This document shows, in pieces, positions 1 through 11,100 of a stretch of DNA of 64,000 bases. A program made the position numbers and the translations under genes. Numbering within the stretch: position 1 is the first letter of the stretch; every line of letters starts with the position of its first letter. The notes beneath the pieces are model-generated. The model saw only the letters and a list, made by a program, of their open reading frames with translations, was not told where the DNA came from and did no database searches. This DNA is from Acanthopleura granulata (Eukaryota; Mollusca; Polyplacophora; Chitonida; Chitonidae): positions 3,561,333 to 3,625,332 of the forward strand of contig JABBOT010000022.1 in assembly GCA_016165875.1 (NCBI GenBank). Direction: 5' to 3'.

Positions 1-232
1 CCTTTTTATTTAATTTGTTCGCAAACAATTAGGAACTTCTGATACTGCTCTACTTTCATCAAGTCATCTACATTACATTTAAATCATAGGCCTTCATTAT
101 TAACCTACTTTGTGATTTATACAGGAGTGGAAGCTATCAGTATTGCAATGAAGGATCATGTCATGAGAGAAGGGTTAGCCCGGAAGTATAATCAAAAGGT
201 GATTGTTGCACAAGTGAGGATATATTTACACT

Positions 233-411
233 GGTGAGGAGCTCATGCTGGCTTCCTTGATGGACATATGTAGGAAGGTTTACTAGCAACCTGAGGATGG
301 TCATGGGTTTCTTCCGGGCACTGCTATGTTTCATCCCACCATAATGCTGGTCGCTGTTGCATAAATGAATTATTCTTGAGTACTGCATAAAACATAATCA
401 AATAAATACAC
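233..411 (+). repeat. SINE fragment, family A (5'-truncated)
   Basis: It carries the body and tail of a SINE family repeated through the window: GCTCATGCTGGCTTCC, a segment ending CCCACCATAATGCTGG, then TTCTTGAGTAC and an AATAAATA-type tail. The tRNA-like head is missing. Other family A copies in the window share these blocks, in both orientations. Confidence 0.65.
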
Positions 412-639
412 TGGTAGGTTAAGGACTGGTATTGGTATCCTTGTATATTACTTGTGCCTGCGCAGCAAATTTGTGGTGTGTGTTTTTAATTTTCACCTTT
501 TGAAAACTACTTTTCCCATAACTGTGGTTGTTACAATTCCGTCCTCTAAGCAGATACTGAAAAACGTGCAATAAAAGACTGAACTTAAAACTGAATTTTG
601 TGTCCTGTTTAAGTCACCAATTTACCTCTTGCTAAGGGT

Positions 640-900
640 TGTTCAGTGAGTTGGCAAGGCACAAGACAGTTGAGGTGTGGGTTCAATCCTGGACTTGGAC
701 AAGAACAGGGAATTTCTTGTTGGGATCTTGATGAAAATCGACTCGTGGTGCTTGTAGGGCCATGGGGTCATCCGTATGTTCACCGTACATTTGTCTTCCA
801 CCAATAAGTCATCAATCTGCCAAAGGTTAGTGGTTTACGCCGGCACTGGCAGCCATCATATGAGTGCAAAACAATAATCGATGAACCAAGCAATAGATCA
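640..900 (+). repeat. tRNA-derived SINE-like copy, family B
   Basis: It contains a B-box-like GGTTCAATCC near 692, then a body with GTTAGTGGTTTACGCC near 827 and a tail of AATAA-type bases. Related blocks (GTGGTTTACTCC) occur near 17273 and 23315, and a weaker one near 8320, so this is a second dispersed family. Boundaries are approximate. Confidence 0.45.
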
Positions 901-2784
901 GAAGCAAATAAGTACAAATAGAGTTCTGTAAAATGCCATGGCTAAAGGTGCAAACAACGCCAGCCAGTAAATGCCTGACTTAACAGTTTTCAAGAAGAGT
1001 CACCTGGACCTGGGATACAACATTACCAAGACTTCTGCACACTGACACACGTCCAAGGAAAGCATTTGTAGCCTGAACAGGTTTACATACACATAGAGAA
1101 TGTGTGGCCAGATACTTACATTTAAATTATGGGCATTGAACCGAATATGTAGGCCTACTGGACAGAACAGGCACTTGTAGCATGTGTGAAACTGGTACAC
1201 TTTGTATGTTTGGACTGAAGGTCACATATATAGGTAAAAGCACGACATTATTTTTCAAATAAAGGAACTGTTCTAAACTGACACCGTCTAGAATACAGAT
1301 GTAAAATGTCAGTGATTTGAATGTTTGAATTCCTCTTGCATCTTCAGGCTTTCTTCCTTTTTCTCATGTAATCTCTAATAATATTTAATTTATAAAAGTT
1401 TTCTCACCCCCTCCTGTAAAGAGTAGGCTATTCTTTGTCAAGTCTTGCACAGTAATGGTAATTTGGCAGATTTACACCTTCAATAATTGGGAAAAGACAC
1501 GTAGACATAAACCTCATAGGCACACGAAACTGAGCACACGAAAGTACTTAATATACAAGTATTTAACTAAATTATTAAGTAATAATACACAATTAAGCAA
1601 TAGAAACTGGCTCTTAAAAACTTAATACATGAATACAAATATTTCTTAATTTTTAAACAGCACACTTTCCATTACATTTAAGTGGTAAAGATTTCTATTT
1701 GTGAATATGTCAAGAAACAAATTAAGCAGTGCTAGGCATTGATCAGTATAGTCAGTGGCTTTTGTGAAACACGTTTTCAAGCTTCGCATATGCCTAAAGG
1801 CGAACCCAATAGTATCATTAGCATACAAAATCAAATTAATTTTTGAAAAAGAAATCCTCTTCGAAATAAACCAAACGGGTCTACTGGTAGGGTATTCCAT
1901 TGGTGTGACATAGTAATATACGGTACTCTTATATATACATGGATAATGCAACGTAGATTCAGTGTCAGCAACAGGTAAATTATACGGTGAATTTTAAAAA
2001 TTGACCCAGGTAAGATATTTTGCTGTATCTTCGTCTTCTCACCTTTCTTCATCTAAGCATATACAGAGTTATCTACCCGTTTGCATAGGGGAAATGGCCG
2101 CGTAATGGGGTTGTGTTGTACCAACAGCACAGGATTTCTAAGGATATTCTGATGAAAACAATTTATTAACAGTCGTTTTCTTCAGTGTAATTTCATTTTT
2201 AGAGCTTTCTATTGGATTGAACGTTTTTCTTGTGAGTGTTTGATCATTAATTAAAACCATATACCCTTATTCTTCACCCCTCCCTCTGTTTGGACTGGAC
2301 CGTTTGCCGCGAAAAATACACAGTCACTCAGGTTCATGCGCAACGCAGCGGGGAGAAGCATGTGTTCGAGGTTTACATGTAAGTGGAATCAGTGACCTTA
2401 TGCATGCTGCTTCTCATAAAAGAAGGATCGAGATTCAGTGAAATATCTTTGGTAATGTGTATCTTGAAACCGTTACTTGTGTCTGGCCGCTAATGTCTGT
2501 GAGAATTTGTTTGCCAGGTGTTGAAAAGACATCAGATGAAAAACAACAACAACATGTCAACCACTTGGAAAAGAGCCATGTCTAGAGTGAATGTGGTTCA
2601 ATGACAGCAGCCCTCGACTGTGTATTCTATGCGAACGCATAGCAATGCATTATATTGTCTTGACAATTTCTCAGCTCTCAGATCGGAAGTTGATAAACGA
2701 AGTACAACCAGTAACTAATAGTTCTAAAGATGATGCACAGATATAACCTTTCTGTAGCCAAGAGAGGATTTGTAAAGAATAGGT

Positions 2785-3075
2785 TGAGCTATTGTTCGTC
2801 GCTGACCCACTTTTCCTATGTTCATTGAGAAAAGGACATTTTTCAATGAATTCACGTCACCTTAACATGTGATATCACCCTCATGTTCACCAATGCCGTG
2901 GCCAAGTAATCACACGGCCCTTCCAGTACGCTACAACGCCATGGAAAGGGGGATTTATAAAAATATGCTGAGCTGTTGTTTGTTGCTGACCCACTTTTCC
3001 GATGCTCTTTGAGAAAAGGACATTTTTCAATGAATTGAGGTCACCCTATCACATGATATCACCCTCATCCTTACT
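2785..3075 (+). repeat. Diverged direct duplication beside the foldback element
   Basis: Two copies, about 2795-2885 and 2950-3070, share the blocks GCTGACCCACTTTTCC and GAGAAAAGGACATTTTTCAA, then a run ending GATATCACCCTCAT. The second copy interrupts the left arm of the foldback element, so the duplication is probably later than the element. Confidence 0.6.
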
Positions 3076-3778
3076 ACTGCCTGGGAAGGTTCCATTGAAC
3101 ACTAATGGCGCAAACTCAGCCAAACTCAGCCACCTAGTGTCCGGCTTTCACCTGAGCAGTTTGGCTCCGCTTCTGTGTTGCATTTTTCTCCTTAGGTTGG
3201 ACGCGTGGCATCCGCTACATTTTCCAACCTCTAACGCCTACTGTTAAGTCTTAATAAAACTCGATCAAATTCTGTCTTTCTTGTTACACATGAGGGTTTG
3301 CCATATTTGATGAAGCTTAGCACCCCAATCTGGGGCTCGTTAAATTTTATCTTAGAAACTTATGCTCAGCTATGTCATCAACTTTCGCAGCCGTTGTTGC
3401 AAAGAAATGTGAAATACTTCTGGTGTTTAAGAGGATCAGATGTCGCCATCGTCTAGATAGTGCTCCAAAGAATGAACACCTTCCTACAACAGATTGTAAA
3501 TCCTAGGATAAAATTTACAAAGTTGTACCCATAATGCTTTGCGTCATCAAACATGGCACCTTCATGTGTTACTGAAGTCTATTTGGAGTAAGCTCGAGTT
3601 TATTAGGACTTGCGGATGCAAATCGCCCAACCAGATGAGAAAAATGCAACACAGAAGCAGAGCTGAACTGGTCTGGTGAACACCGGACAGTAGGTGGCCG
3701 AGTCTGCACCATTAGTGTTCAATGGTACCTTTCCATGGCATTTTAGGGAAGTGGAAAGGCCATGTGATTACTTGGGTA
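2904..3778. mobile_element. Foldback (inverted-repeat) element, about 0.9 kb
   Basis: The outer ends pair as CCAAGTAATCACACGG on the left (near 2904) and CCATGTGATTACTTGG on the right (ending near 3777). Inward, the left arm around 3090-3350 is the diverged reverse complement of about 3510-3730; matching blocks include CATTGAACACTAATGG with CCATTAGTGTTCAATG and GCAACACAGAAG with its complement. No transposase is visible, so it is a non-autonomous element. Confidence 0.65.
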
Positions 3779-4485
3779 ACCTTTCTGGTATTCTGTTTTG
3801 CTATATATTCTTTTCAGAAAGTATTATAGTGAAGAGATGTGAAGTAACAATTCAGTAAAATAGATTTAATGTCTTTTTTATCCTCCTTGTGCAGGAATAT
3901 TTTTGTCGTGTTTGTGAGGGTCCCTCGGGCTACAGTGCTTGAGCTTACAGTTTGTGATAGGTGAATGATTCAGAGGACAAATCTTTTGTCAGTATATATA
4001 AATAAAAATAATTCTTAAGTACCTTAGCGTCATTTTGAAAGTTTTGACAGTGTTAGAGGTGTGATTGTTTTCGTTTTGTGTTTGTGGCTCTTTTGATGTT
4101 CGTGCCCCACATACAGATAGAGCTTGATGTTTGGCCGCCCTCTTGGACTATTGGCTCTTCCAACCACATTGTGAGCCAAACTGTGATAACTCAATAAACA
4201 TTGTTTTAATCTTGACATATTATATACCGCTGAGTAGAGAAAATCAGTAACAGTTTTGGTTTTGGGTTGATACGTTTTGCCATTTTGCTGGAATACCGAC
4301 ACGATCTGCATCTGTGTACAGGGGTTTTTCTAGCCAATTTCTTTTTAGAAACTCACTTTGAAGAAATCAGAAAACTCAATATTTTTTCATCACTGATGTC
4401 AAAAACTCCATTTATTTCATGAAAACTCCAGAATTGTTCGAAATGAGAAAACCCACTGGTATGCTTATTTATTATACTGACAGGT

Positions 4486-4728
4486 GTGGCAGCTTCAGAG
4501 TATCAAAGCTTGACTAAGCGTTTATTGTACACCAGGGTTAAGGCAAATTATCAAGGAAGACAGCCATGTCACCATAGCTATTATGTGGAAAGGATCTGTG
4601 GTTTTGGAGATCTAGTCCATAGAAAAGAGGGAGTACACCCAGCAGCCACCAAGGGGCCATTAAGCATATTCCACGTCTACTGGACTTCCTGGTCTGATGT
4701 CTTCATGCAGTACCTGTCAGTATATTAA
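4486..4728 (+). pseudogene. Probable Ty3/gypsy-type integrase C-terminal remnant
   Basis: An 80-codon open stretch reads like the decayed C-terminal end of an LTR-retrotransposon integrase. It has a VKANYQGRQ helix, HHSYYVERICGFGDLVHR in place of the family's YYD-x-GDLV region, and a later VYWTSWSDV resembling the usual W-T-G-P step. No other pol or gag parts are seen nearby. It is an isolated fragment and the match is by pattern only. Confidence 0.4.
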
Positions 4729-7495
4729 ATAAGCATACAGACGCAGATCGTGTTGAACTGCGATATTGTTACCTGTAATTGGTTAAAATCATTGCAATAA
4801 TTTTTGTGGAGTCAGGGGTTCATAGAAGTCATTTTTTCATGTAGCGACTACTACCCTCAGGAGGAAATTTAGTTTTTCTTTCAATTGAAATTGAATATTA
4901 TTTTTGTTTTGGCAGGCCTTTTCAGGTACAGAAATTGAATATTTTTGTTCTTAACCATACCTCATTAACTGAAGTACTGATAAATGTCTATATATGAAGT
5001 CAAGCCTCAAACTGAGTGATAGACATATTATAAATTGATAACAAGCATGAATGGCAGTTGTCGTTATTTTAGGATTCCAGACATGGATAGTGTCAAGGGC
5101 TGTGAATACCTGCTCAGAAGCTTACAACCAGTATAGTCTGAAACTCAAAAAGCTATGCTATACGTCACTTTCAACAGTAATGGCTTAGGGAAATTGGGGT
5201 GGTCGCTCTCCCCGTCATGGTATCTTAAAATACAGAGGCTACAGATTAAGATAGATTAGGTGAACTTCTACGTTATGGATCAATAACGATGGGTTGTCAT
5301 TTATTCCATGACCATTACTGCAGGATCTCAACAGCTTGAAGCCCTCTTTAGTATACATCTTTTGGTCATGAACTAGGTGGTGAAAAATGTTTGTTTGACA
5401 AAAAAACTATTTATTTTACCCCTGTAAACCATACATCAAAATTCACATGATCAAAAAAAGAAATCTGGAGACGAAATTGGAAGCTAAAAACAAGATGATC
5501 TGGAACAATACAAGTAGGTAAAGTTTATTTGCAAGGATTGGCAGAGACCACAAAAACTCACTGTTTGTCGTGTGATTTCACATGTCCCCTCGCTGCCAAA
5601 AGAGTGATGTAATTTTTTATAGTGTGGACTTCACAGAAGATCACTGGAGTCTAAGCTTGACATTTTGGCTTATTTTCTTGCAAAGACCTTGCAGTAGATA
5701 TCTGCGTGATCATTTTCAGCACTTCATTCATCTGTTTCAGGCAGCTTAAAACTAGAAACTTAACCAAAACGAAAGACCATGATATGGCTTCTCTCCGTCT
5801 GCGAGTGGAGATATGTATTCGCCTTCGCTGTAGCACGTGGTACCTGAAAACTGACAGGCCGTGGAGAACAGCAGACTTTGGATATTTACATTTGATTTTG
5901 GCAGAACTGTTGGGTTGAAACCTTGTATGTACACTAGCTTTTGGGAGCAAAATCTTCGGGCGTATTCAACACACTCTGTTTTATTTTTGGAAGCGTATTG
6001 ACTCTTTGTTTAAGCATATATACGCCTGTATGCCCCTAATCTGTAGCACTGTATATAAATGAAGTTTCAAAGTGGTTACAGTACAGGGCAGAGATAACAT
6101 TTTTGTTGCTAAAATCATGACAAAAACATGACTATTTCCGGGTAATGTGTTTTTGTAAAGACACGCGTTAATAATATCAACACAATCACTCAGCGCTCAT
6201 TTTGGACTCGCTTGAAAATGAATCGTATGAGATGTGATTTCTTGATGCGATTGAAACCCAGGTGCGTGGAGAAACTTACGCAGACATAAGACGTTGATGC
6301 CTTCCACTTCACTTCTGCATCGCTATGTCACGCCACAGTGTGCCGTCGTAATTAAGTGACTCCCTGAACAAAATTACCTGCAGCATTCAATCTCATTTGA
6401 TTTCTTCCTTTCATTTATTGCATCCCCCTCGCCTACCAGGAGTGATTAATTTGTGTTTCAATCTCGTGTGCATCGCTGTCTTAGCTGCCATTTTTCTAGG
6501 TTAACACATACCAGGAAGCAGTGTCAGGTTCGTCTAAGAGAGGACTGTCTGTGTGTCTGTCTGATACAGGCGCTAGCAGACAGCGCGGGTTCTGACAGGA
6601 TTGACAGGATTAGTCAAAATATAGCTGTCTTCACCTGCACCATGGTCAGCTTTTAGGATCAAATGCCGACGCCAATTTCTCAACTTGCTTATGAATGCAC
6701 ACAAATCGTGGCTTCCAACGCACCTTGTTCTCTTCAGATTCGTCTTGATTTTAATGATAATTTAATGATTTTAACTCATCTTCGATTTTTTTACTTGCCC
6801 AAATGTTTTGTCACTGATGCGACTGTCAAAAAACTAAGGGCAGACTGGTTCGCCATGGTTCTTTTTGTGGTTGCAGTATTGATATATCCACCACATCCGA
6901 TGGCCGACCCTCCCTTCTCTTGACAAAGTTAATTTTCATTCCATTCCCGGTGAAGGCAATAGGGATGTCATGACGTCACAGAAAGATTGAATGTTTGTTA
7001 CCAATGTGTGCGACATACGGTTGACCTATATGCAATAATATTGATTAGTTTAGTCAAATGCGCATTCTTGATTGACAGCTGGGAAAGGCTAGGTGTCAAG
7101 TTAACTCTGCCATGTGCTGTAGGTCTATTATCTATTTGGTAGTATTTTAATACCTCTTTTCAAACTACCTGTTATATTTAGAATCACCATTTTACCAAAA
7201 ATGACTAGGGGTTTAGAAGAAAGATGTGCAACTCTTAATTCCTGGTTCAATCCCAGCTTTGAAATGATAATTCGCAGATTCCTTCGCTCCTGTTTGTCGG
7301 GTCTTGGTGGCAACAAGTGGTTGACTGATAGACATATTGAGACTTTTTTGCAGTTGTTTTAAGCTAGTGTGTGATCCAGAGACAGGGAAGAGGTGTAAAT
7401 TAATGCTTGGTTTTTCTTTTGTTTTTGGGTTGAGAGGCTACAAAACCTGTACTGTACATTGATTTGCTGTATAAATGTATATTTTCTGTTTACAG

Positions 7496-7568
7496 ACTCT
7501 TTCATCCAATGGATTCCCATCTAAAGACAATTTCTTTTGGCATCTTGCTGTGAAAATAGGACAGAAAT
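7496..7568 (+). other. Possible 5' untranslated exon of the Tudor gene
   Basis: TTTTCTGTTTACAG precedes 73 bases that end at a consensus donor AAAT|GTAAGT. In the phase needed to join the exon at 7877 it contains a TAA, so it cannot be coding in this model. It could be a leader exon or a chance pair of sites. Transcript evidence would decide. Confidence 0.3.
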
Positions 7569-7876
7569 GTAAGTTGTAATTCAACGCATGAAGGAAAAAA
7601 AGATACATATGTTTAGTTTTTTGAAATTCAGGAAGTTTTGTGGTCAAATATATGGTTATGTACATGATATGTAAAATTACCTGAGTTTCCATTGCATATT
7701 ATAAAACTGTCATTCCACGGTAGAAATTTGAAATTATTCTCCTTCATGCTCTGACCTCCGTGTTTAGCGTAGATTATAATTGCTAAAAATTCACTATAAA
7801 GTGTGTAAGATACATTGTAGTTCTTTTTTTTCTTCACCCCTATGTCAATGAATTTTCCTTGTTGAACTTTTCCCAG

Positions 7877-8142
7877 GGCGACAATAATGCTGGAGTATTT
7901 GCCACCCACCATTGTGCTGGCGGGCCAGTCTGAGGTGTTTGTGACACATGTGGTGGACCCGAGCCACTTCCACTGTCAGCTGACGGAGTCGGCGTCTAGA
8001 CTGAAGGAGCTGATGGATGAACTACACACGCACTGCTCTAACTGTAACCTCCAGGAGGAGGCGCTAACCAGCTACGATCTGGGCACACCCTGTCTTGCCC
8101 AGTACACCGCTGACAAGGAGTGGTACAGAGTCATTATCACTG
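7877..8142 (+). CDS. Tudor gene: first recognised coding exon, first half of Tudor domain 1
   Basis: The exon follows a pyrimidine-rich acceptor ending TTTTCCCAG and ends at a TG|GTAAGA donor. The ATG at 7887 is ten bases into the exon, and unspliced genomic DNA has an in-frame TGA at 7863. It encodes the start of an extended Tudor domain: a VFVTHV strand, a helix containing LKELMDEL, then CLAQYTADKEWYRVIITG. The WYR Tyr and the Tyr seven residues before it are two of the cage aromatics. The second half of this domain lies in the next exon. No earlier Tudor coding sequence is visible upstream, so this is probably the N-terminus, but an unrecognised upstream coding exon cannot be excluded. Confidence 0.8.
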
Positions 8143-11100
8143 GTAAGACAAAGTGTTATAACCCTGCAAATATGCTGCAGGACAAAATTTGTCCAGTCAG
8201 TAAGGTGGCAGTTTGTGCCTTCTAATGTTAGGTTACAGGAATGGTCATCCACCTGTATGCTGTGGCTATATGTATGTCACATGTTGAAAAGTTTGGCAGT
8301 AGCGTTACAAAGGTCAGTGGTTTATTCTGGATACTCCTCCACCAGTAAAATTGACTGCCATGGCGTAAGTTAGAAAGTTTTGCAGACAATAAACGAAGTT
8401 AAATGACAATAGCCTAAACATAATTGTTAATTATCTTTCTCGTCAAGAAGGCTGTAGTGAAAATTTAGCTTTCGAATAATGTGTCTATCCTCTGTCCCTC
8501 AGGTTTGCTTGCCAACGGCCTTGTTGAAGTGTCCTTTGTGGACTATGGCAACAACGAGATTGCTGACAGCAGCAGACTAAGAAAGATGAAACCGGAGTTC
8601 ATGGAACTGCCCATCCAGGCCATCCAGTGTGGGATGGCAAACATTGCCTCACCCCAGGATTTCTGGTCACCTGAACATATAGCCCAGTTTGAAGATCTCA
8701 TACTTGAGAAGACATTCACAGCCAAGTTCCTGTCCTTGTTGGAAGGTGACAGTGTGTGCTGTGTAGAACTGCTAAGCAGTACTGGCTCTAGTATCAATAA
8801 AATGTATGGAAGTATGACAGGCACATATAGAATGGATGGCGGGAATAAGTTTGCCGGTGGGGACAATGTCTGTGTAACAGTGACAGACAGCGATCATGGA
8901 GGTCCCAGGAGAGAGGCATTCCGCGACAGTGGGTTAAGGAAAGGGTTCAGTGCTGAAAGGGGACACCCAGGATTGATGCATTCAGAGCGAAAGTTGTCAT
9001 CGGGCAGCGAGAGCAGCAGCAGTAGTAGCGAACGCAGACCTTTTGGGGCGGGGTCAGAACGACCATCTGGCAGATTCAGCAGTGGGGACGGGGACAAAGA
9101 TCACACCCCACGGACTTCTAATGACCGGAGGTGGAATGAAGAGAAAGAGGGAAGAATCAGGAATGCATTTTTGGGAGGTTCCGGGCCGGACAGAAAACGT
9201 GGAAATTTCAACTGTCACGACGACAGGTTCAGCACAGATTATCAGCCATCTGCTCGTTCTGCACCATGGGGATCAGGGAAATCATGGGCCAGTGGATTCA
9301 GCAAGTCCAAAGGTAACAGGGGCTCAGCTCAGGTGACTGACATGGATCACACGTTTAAATCATTGACGATCAGCCTGGGAGAGAGTTGTGAAGTTTACGT
9401 GAGCTTTCTTAACACACCTTCCGAGTTCTGGATCCAGCTGTCTAAAAGCACGGAAGAAATCGATGATCTGATGGAAAAAATCAACACCTACTATGGAGCG
9501 TTATCACCCAGTGATTATTGCCTACGCAGCATTTGTGAAGGAGGGCCGTGTGTGTCGCAGTATGCAGAGGATGGGAGGTGGTACAGAGCAGTCATCAAAC
9601 AAAATAGCGGTGAGAACTGCAAGGTTGAGTTTGTGGACTACGGAAACTCTGATTTTGTACCAACAAGTGGATTAAAGAGGGTTGCTCCAGATTTCTTTGC
9701 ATTGCCAGTCCAAGCAGTAAAGTGTAGCCTGAACTCCGTGGACAAAGCTGGCTCACACTGGAGCAATGGAGCCATTTCTAAATTTGAGGAGTTAACCGTG
9801 GACAAACCTTTAACTTGTAAATTTGTAAGCTGCGGTAAAGGAGGGGCCACTAACGTGTCGTTGACAGAGCCTGCTAATGGTGCAGATGTAGCTCAGATGT
9901 TGCTCCAAGCTGGGCTGGCGTGCCAGTCACAAGCAGCGGGCCAGCAATCAGCTCCAAGATCTCCCCCGAAGAATACAGCTGCTGCTCCGCCATTGAGGAA
10001 TTTCAAAGAGCAACCAATCCAGAATGTGCAGAAAGCAAATGTGGTGGTGTCATGGATGACAAATCCAGAGGATTTCTGGTGTCAGTTGGTTTCCCAGCAA
10101 CAACAGATTGTTGAACTCAACAAAAGCTTACATTTGCAGTATGAAAAATCCAGGTCCAGAGGTGTTCTACCCAATTCAGTGAAAAAAGACATGCCTGTTG
10201 TTGCGAAATTTTCTGAGGATGGTTGCTGGTATCGTGGAAAAGTCACGGAAATTTCCTCCTCAAAAGCTCGAGTTTTGTTTGTGGATTATGGTAATACAGA
10301 AACTGTAGCCTGCACTGGACTTCAGTACCCTGAAGAGAAAACCATGAAAGTGCCCATGCTGGCAGTGAAGTGCAAGTTAAAGGATGTCAAACCTGTAGGG
10401 AATGCATGGAGCCCTAAAGCTGTGAACCTGTTAGAGTCTGTGGTGGGGGACGAAGCTTCTGCCATTTTCTATCAGAAGCAAGGAGATGCTTACTTGATTG
10501 AGCTTACTTCTGGTGGAAAAAATGCCTCGAAAGAGCTTGTGAAAGCTGGGTTAGGTAAGCTTCCTGTAGCGCCACATGAAACCTTGTCAAGCTTCCCCAA
10601 AATCCATGTGGTTCAGGTGAACTCAGAAGTCAATGTGTATGTCACTAGCATAGATGGTGTAGACAGTTTCTGGTGCCAGCCATCCTTTGCAGAGACTGTT
10701 GATCTGGAGGCTGCGTATGCTGACCACGCTGACGCTATCGCCAATCCGTCCGTGGGAATGCCATGTGTGACCAAGTTCAGTGCAGATGGACTCTGGTATA
10801 GAGCAGAGGTCATTCAAGTCATGAGTAGCCATTGCACTGTACGCTTTGTGGACTACGGAAATGCTGAAGTTGTAAAAAAGTCAGAACTCAAGTGCGTCAA
10901 GCCAGAATTTATGGTAATACCCATGCAGAGTTTTCACTGCAGTTTGAATGGAATCCAAGACGATGGCAGTGTTGAGCTGAAAAACCAATTCAATGAGCTT
11001 ACCCACAATAAGGAACTGAAGGCCAAAATCACTGGTAAAGAAGGCGAGCTGTTCCACCTGGATCTGTACAACTCAGGCTCATTACTAGTGAAGCAACTCA

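Larger units (their letters stand above)
1..7495. other. Non-coding upstream region with repeat remnants
   Basis: No convincing gene is seen. It holds a SINE fragment near 233-411, a second tRNA-type retroposon near 640-900, a foldback element near 2904-3778 with a diverged direct duplication beside it, and a probable gypsy integrase remnant at 4486-4728. The rest is AT-rich and unassigned. The promoter of the Tudor gene should lie towards the right end, but no clear core element was found. Confidence 0.6.

Noticed and set aside
4030..4311. A 93-codon minus-strand open frame
   Set aside because: Low-complexity composition with no family resemblance and no splice or poly(A) context.
7496..7568. 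Coding exon upstream of the first Tudor exon
   Set aside because: In the only phase that joins 7877 in frame it contains TAA; kept only as a possible untranslated exon.
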